Under the pieces are notes generated by a model. It had not been told where the DNA came from. It saw only the letters and a list, made by a program, of their open reading frames with translations, and ran no database searches. The translations under genes were made by a program, and so were the position numbers. 64,000 nucleotides of DNA from REEB95 sp963785735 (GTDB taxonomy: Bacteria; Pseudomonadota; Alphaproteobacteria; ATCC43930; CGMCC-115725). How positions within the stretch are numbered: position 1 is the first letter of the stretch; each line of letters begins with the position of its first letter. The DNA is taken from positions 1,550,001 through 1,614,000 of the forward strand of contig CAWAWJ010000001.1 in assembly GCA_963785735.1 (NCBI GenBank), read 5' to 3'. This document shows, one piece after another, positions 61,101 through 64,000 of the stretch.

Positions 61101-64000
61101 ACAGCGGCTCGACGCCCAATCTTTCGGTGAACGATCTTCAAGTCACGGCCGTCTCGCAGGCGACGATCGACACGATCGCCGTCGGCATTGCTACCTCGAC
61201 CGGCGACTTCGCCGGTTCCGGTTCGGTCGCGACGAGCCTCATCGCGTCAAACACGGTCGCGAGCCTCTATGGCGGCGCCAATGTTACCGCACAGGATAAC
61301 GTCGTCGTCCAGGCGGCCGATATCGACGCAATCATGGTTGCCGCCGGAGCGGCCGGGATATCGCTCGGCGCGGCCGGCGGCGGCATCAGCGTCGAGGTCA
61401 ACGATATCAGCAGCCTGACGCTCGCCTACATTGGCGATGCGAATTCCACCACCACGGTGACGGCGTTGGGCAATGGCGGGGGCGACAGCGTCGCGAACGG
61501 CCAGATGGCGACGCCAATCGACGCGTCGGCGTTCTTGTGCTTGCCGAATGCGAGCTGCTCCAGCACGACCTCAATCTATCTCGGCCAGATGGTCAACTCG
61601 ACGCCCAGCGGTTCCGATCCGATCGCGGAACTGAACGCGCTCAACGAAGGCACGAAGACCATCCACGGCGTCGCGGTCAACGCCGCCTCGTCGCAAAATG
61701 TCGGCGTCGCGGCGCTTGCCGTCGGCGTGTCCGCCGAAATCGCCCTCGCGGCCAACGTCACCGTCAATTCGATGTCCGGCGTGACCGGTGCCTATATCAC
61801 CCACGCGAATATCGACAGCTCCGGCAATGGGCCGGCCGAGAACGTTGACGTATTGGCATCGAACTTCACCTTCGTGGCCAATTTCGCGCTCGGCGTCGCC
61901 GGCTCGGGCGAGGGCGCCGGTGCGGGGGCGTTCACGGTGGACGTCTTCGACCACACGACCGAGGTGGGGGTGGTCAATACCTCGTTCGGCAGCCCGGCGG
62001 ACCCAGCCGGCGCGATCACCATCGACGCCAATGCCGCCGAAAACGCGCTTGGCGTGGTCGCCGGCTTTGCCGGGTCGGGCACCGGCGCGGTCGCGGGGTC
62101 GGGGATCGTCGATGTCCTCGAAGCCGACACGCAGGCCTATCTTGACGGCGGCGTCACCCATGCGGCCAGCCTCGCCGTCGATGCCAGCAATTTCGATGCG
62201 ACGGGTGCTGCCACCGGCGCTGTCGCCGGCTCCGGCGTGGGCGCCGGCGCCGCCGCTTTCTATCTGGTTTGGGCCGAAGGCACGACCAACGCCTATATCG
62301 GCGATCAAGCCGACCCTGCCGGCCCGGCGACGGTGGTCAACACCACGGGCGCCGTTTCCGTTCAGGCGAACGAAACGGACAAATACGTGACCCTAGCGGT
62401 CGCCGGCGCCGGCGCCGGTGCTGCCGGCCTTGCCGGCAACGCCGATGTGGCGCTCGAACAGGACACCGTCAGGTCGGGTATTTACGGAACGCAGATCGGC
62501 CAGAATGGCGGCGCGGTTCCGAGCGATGTTTCCGCGACCGCCACCGAAACCATGCAGATCGAGCCGACCGGCGGCTCGATCGGCGGCGGCGGCGCCGTCG
62601 GCGTCGGTGCCGCGCTCGATGTCGTTCTGGTGCAATCGATTGTCGGCGCGGAAATGCTCGACGATACAATCAGCGCCGGCACGGTCGAGGTCAGGTCCTC
62701 GACCACCAAAACCGTGACAGCGTTCGGCGTCACCGCGGGTGTCGGCGGCGCCGTCGGCATCAGCGGCGCGATCTCGATTATCGAATTGGGCTCGGGCACG
62801 CTGGCGGATTCGGCAAGCGGCGATCCGTCGTCGGAATATAGCAAAACGCTGTCGTCGGTCGATACTTTCAGCAGTCAATCCTTCGCTTCGAACGATTCGA
62901 GCATCTCCAGCGGCAATCAAAACAGCATCGACAGCCAGGCGTCGGTAAACACGTCCAACGCGGTGAGCAACGGCAAGATCGACGGCACCACCGCCCAGAT
63001 CCTCGGCGGCACCGTCGCCGCCTCGACATCGCTGACGGTGACCGCGACCGATACGACCTCGACGCAAGCGATCATCGGCGCCATTGGCGGCGGCATCGTC
63101 GGCGTCGGCGCCGCGGTCGGCTTCACACGGCTTGACGACACGGTCGGCGCAATGGTCAACGCGACGGTTTTGTCGCCCTCGATCACCATCAGCGCCCTCG
63201 TCCAGGACGGCAGCAGCGGTCATGCCGCCGAGATTGACGCTTACGACGGCGCCGCCGGCCTGGTTGGAATCGGCGCGTCGATCGCCGATACGCAGATCAA
63301 CAACAACGTTACAGCCAGCCTCGGCGGTTCGGTTCTCGGCAACGGCAATGGCACCGCCAGCGTCAGCGCCGCGGATACGACGACGATGCTGGCGAATGCC
63401 GGCGATCCCTGCGCCGAGGCCGGCGGCAGCTGCGATGCGCCCGGCAACGTGACGATCGGCGTGTTCGTCGGCGGCGCCTCGGTTGCCAATAGCAACCGGA
63501 CGAGCAACGTCACCGCGCAGATCGATAACAGCGCGACGGTCCAGAATTTCAACACGATCAATGTCACCGCCGCGACCTCGGGCACAATCGCCGCGACGGC
63601 GATCGCCGCGGGCGGCGGCATCGGCGCCGCGGTCGAGGGCACCGACGCTGGCGCCTACGATTCCGCCGCGGTCAATGCCACGGTCGGCACCAACGCGGAA
63701 ATCAATGCGGGTGGCGTGACCCTCAGCGCGACCGACACACCGCAAACCTACGCGAAGGGGGTCGGCCTCGCACTCGGCGGCTTGTCGATCGGCGCGTCGG
63801 TCGCGATCGCGCAAGCGTCGCCGACGATCACCGCCAGCGTCGGCGATGGCACGTATTTCGATGCCGGCTCGGGTCCGCTCTCGGTTCTCGCAACCGGCGT
63901 GACACCCGGAAACGGGACGACCCCAACCGCCTACGCGCAAGCGATCGCCGCGACCGGTGGCGTCCTCGCGGGCATCAATGCCACCGTCGCCACCGCGACG
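55151..64000 (+). CDS. giant filamentous-haemagglutinin / LktA-family adhesin (C-terminus beyond window)
   Basis: An uninterrupted frame of ~2,950 codons to the window edge. Arg-rich N-region, then a signal peptide (LAAGLTLAFTAPALAA), then a TPS secretion domain: AFNSFSQFNV, VNLMLPTGTSNLINLV, EIGGNVYFAASSGIVIGQNG, VLNVGTLHLSTPT. This is the hallmark of two-partner-secreted filamentous adhesins. The rest is Gly/Ala/Ser/Thr/Asp-rich beta-helix-type repeat with recurring AYIGD and AGAGAG blocks every ~50-65 residues. A Ser/Thr/Pro/Lys-rich linker without repeats lies at about 59112-59370. No ATG, GTG or TTG lies before the signal core. ATC 55151, eight bases after GAGGGG, is the best-placed start (giving ISKKQSPRAAIRQ, read with initiator Met). 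The TpsB transporter is not in the window. Confidence 0.85.
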   Translation, partial: MSKKQSPRAAIRQRLRDHRQRQQAAFGESRRHRRYRLVDPVRLAAGLTLAFTAPALAAGIVPDGATKTTLQTNGATTTVSTATVAGANAFNSFSQFNVTTGQTVNLMLPTGTSNLINLVRGQTVNINGIVNSYKNNEIGGNVYFAASSGIVIGQNGVLNVGTLHLSTPTNSFLSSFFSADGTPSSAATAAVLSNTMPIDPNGFVSVQGKINTNGAVDIDSGRVRVGGAIVSSAAAAASNQIDISDVVNTDGLQTGVALTAFNGKISIVAAKDVSVTGTIASEGSDNVAGGMVAIQAGNNVEVGGNAVISVSGQGRNSSGGGISVLAQNNATLSGNATLSAAGGNVSGDGGSIEFSANNKVTLKGGSFDAGATNGTAGTVRMDPNTLDFAANPASNSGYFVNGNFVADADQSITVEAGVTISTKPASGTAPSGSINLTAPIITENGTLDASAVPGGAAGDVTLTANSMQSASQGTGTAASTAINVGTNAVIKGGNVQLLATSTNSVSSGVADSVATIDINGKITGSSVTVRADSESTTATPTMMSSVPLIGQTYTVDLNGIDINLPSAFVGYARATGNSTVTVGPTASINATSALGTGILLDATTTLNATVTSTAGWGAFVVETDATAKTFVDAGASMTSAYQVAAVAHNYVTSSATLAVASNTSSAELNADITVSNVNASAIIASGAVVNAAGPVAIVARNDDSFSTEAETVAGQKGAYGITVAIADIVTSATAIEGAILGSGGNTKPTSVQVEADDLTTNDVVTAEVIVGGNNYSQAAYSNELESGLTGLVTDYIADFIPFLNSAGSTIRIAGTLALNVVTHDSKAAIEGYADPNVSGSVATPPTVAAAQSVAVVANTYEVYPFTSSESETQSSADGPSGSGGTGTTDSVGVALSIGIYNYSTLAFIGPSAAVTAPDIGVNANFAAPTPSNWSQPFTASTLFTDLFDYYETDTPTNGFNAFALSEGGGGSNGSTGINGSFSIAVFDPTTVAWVGAGAHLTSSGGQSNWSSPVDDNLYALYPGWFPNFADLSLLGGDLSTSTTMPAYYLPVMTFAQAVTVNAASTISTVDFIGTSGGPAGNDLSGVSVLGGSVNLVFYSGSTIAGIGDDANVSSTSGIAVEASSSDQVLSITPVAGSGGNTGFTGIVAVTDINTVTDASISNQAIVSAPTVLLNGSQELAVWTVAGDLTGGDQNAIGISVAVNLLTTNTMAYIGDNSGDATVVSGLDSSAVGTGNGVTGSIEANTLTVNSQTNGTGAALSAAGAGASTGASSLLSDSAQQDLGNAKAILAGGFSFYQAGGNLSQTGYYAGNGIAAGIDLASKGSNSQSNKAASESTSGSADGGTTPQNSEPSSDAGKTGGPTEPNASPPTEQSTATPDGKTAGDQATNSTDSKSTESTGSSEDTEVKNALAGAGAATVAVNNLTTRSYVDGAVIQGYNGGNIGIGVGATRATTLISAAGAAALTLGGKDPSKQNGNAIGGAVSYDSSTNLTSAFIAYSTLTNVSNLSVTAASGGFEIDMGLAAAANTDAKGNAVAASVTLSQINDASDAYIIDSTVAGTGAVQVAGYDNENLGIGGGALTLSKSDSGKSAGAVVALALIGDDPATDPITYVPYETVGAHILGSTLTNFGTVTVTAQDPGRIIAAAAGIAAETGENGSAFTGSIAYAELGRTINASIEGGSITATGSVNVAGNDNDNATLDGEVSSGFSPNTLIDFSASATGAGPNGAGIFVVAGAIDVSRGNSAGVSFAGGDIHDEYGAEINDASITTPGAVGVSAQSSATIDAIAVGVAASSGDSGFAAMGSAAVGIIDDTIAATVGGATINASSLSVTAHNAASISSLAGNISVNIGNGEAGGASVSFNQIGSNIGAGITDSSLSNLSSLTVGASDSSTIQTIAASGAVAANSSAVETSVTINLLDGSVSAWIAGNTGLNDPSANVALTASEGSLIQSLAGAIAVSGDGAGAGVAIAVNEIDNSTDAALFGYSGSTPNLSVNDLQVTAVSQATIDTIAVGIATSTGDFAGSGSVATSLIASNTVASLYGGANVTAQDNVVVQAADIDAIMVAAGAAGISLGAAGGGISVEVNDISSLTLAYIGDANSTTTVTALGNGGGDSVANGQMATPIDASAFLCLPNASCSSTTSIYLGQMVNSTPSGSDPIAELNALNEGTKTIHGVAVNAASSQNVGVAALAVGVSAEIALAANVTVNSMSGVTGAYITHANIDSSGNGPAENVDVLASNFTFVANFALGVAGSGEGAGAGAFTVDVFDHTTEVGVVNTSFGSPADPAGAITIDANAAENALGVVAGFAGSGTGAVAGSGIVDVLEADTQAYLDGGVTHAASLAVDASNFDATGAATGAVAGSGVGAGAAAFYLVWAEGTTNAYIGDQADPAGPATVVNTTGAVSVQANETDKYVTLAVAGAGAGAAGLAGNADVALEQDTVRSGIYGTQIGQNGGAVPSDVSATATETMQIEPTGGSIGGGGAVGVGAALDVVLVQSIVGAEMLDDTISAGTVEVRSSTTKTVTAFGVTAGVGGAVGISGAISIIELGSGTLADSASGDPSSEYSKTLSSVDTFSSQSFASNDSSISSGNQNSIDSQASVNTSNAVSNGKIDGTTAQILGGTVAASTSLTVTATDTTSTQAIIGAIGGGIVGVGAAVGFTRLDDTVGAMVNATVLSPSITISALVQDGSSGHAAEIDAYDGAAGLVGIGASIADTQINNNVTASLGGSVLGNGNGTASVSAADTTTMLANAGDPCAEAGGSCDAPGNVTIGVFVGGASVANSNRTSNVTAQIDNSATVQNFNTINVTAATSGTIAATAIAAGGGIGAAVEGTDAGAYDSAAVNATVGTNAEINAGGVTLSATDTPQTYAKGVGLALGGLSIGASVAIAQASPTITASVGDGTYFDAGSGPLSVLATGVTPGNGTTPTAYAQAIAATGGVLAGINATVATAT
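59112..59370 (+). other. low-complexity linker within the adhesin
   Basis: About 85 codons rich in Ser, Thr, Lys, Pro, Glu and Gln (for example TGGPTEPNASPPTEQSTATP). They interrupt the beta-repeat pattern and are less GC-biased than flanking codons. Probably a flexible spacer between two rod segments. Confidence 0.7.

Noticed and set aside
62393..63940. 515-codon minus-strand frame in the adhesin region
   Set aside because: Complement of the Gly/Ala/Thr-rich adhesin repeats; no motifs.

Overview
The window reads as a GC-rich alphaproteobacterial chromosome. Pointers are the RNase E / penicillin-binding protein 1A / RF2 neighbourhood, the order ruvX-pyrB-pyrC-plsY-dprA-topA-rnr, a GatCAB amidotransferase operon, a DUF6476-type gene facing rluD, an sigma-32 gene, TTAACCAT (CtrA-like) octamers and a ParB-type parS-like palindrome. 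The exact genus cannot be read from the sequence. Genes are packed tightly: most same-strand neighbours share ATGA or GTGA stop/start overlaps, and several convergent pairs share or abut their stop codons.

Layout. 1-7.04 kb (minus): acyl-CoA dehydrogenase (cut by the window edge), FAD-linked 2-hydroxyacid dehydrogenase, Sua5, CysQ and an orphan CoxL-like molybdenum hydroxylase subunit. 7.15-10 kb: SRAP (abasic-site) protein, then a periplasmic DsbA-like oxidoreductase and an M48/TPR protease. 10-18.3 kb: aminotransferase, RNase E, PBP1A and prfB with an intact programmed +1 frameshift. 18.4-24.1 kb: small membrane protein, multi-pass membrane protein, HAMP/PAS histidine kinase, di-haem peroxidase, cupredoxin and Bcp. 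24.1-32.7 kb: GlnE facing an AsmA/DUF3971 protein, TyrS, AnmK. 32.7-37.3 kb: rpoH with a reading-frame break, rluD, a DUF6476-like protein, then a 570-base non-coding leader in front of ornithine decarboxylase that carries tandem A-tract repeats and two mutually exclusive hairpins, and a secreted protein. 37.3-48.3 kb (minus): S41 lipoprotein protease, rnr, topA, dprA, plsY, pyrC-like, pyrB, ruvX. 48.4-53.4 kb: gatCAB, a mannose-1-phosphate guanylyltransferase, and a small conserved protein.

At 53.66 kb a tRNA-Ser(GCU) gene marks a change of texture. It is followed by about 560 bases of non-coding, partly AT-rich DNA, a SapC-family gene and the first ~8.85 kb of a giant filamentous-haemagglutinin-type adhesin that runs off the right edge. 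This looks like an acquired surface-adhesin island. The adhesin frame has no canonical start codon near its signal peptide; the best-placed start behind a Shine-Dalgarno is an AUC.

The most notable points are the switch-like ornithine decarboxylase leader and its 21-base phased repeats, the sapC/adhesin island with its hidden Shine-Dalgarno and odd start, the parS-like site inside gatB, the broken rpoH frame, and the dihydroorotase homologue lacking the first metal-binding His-x-His.
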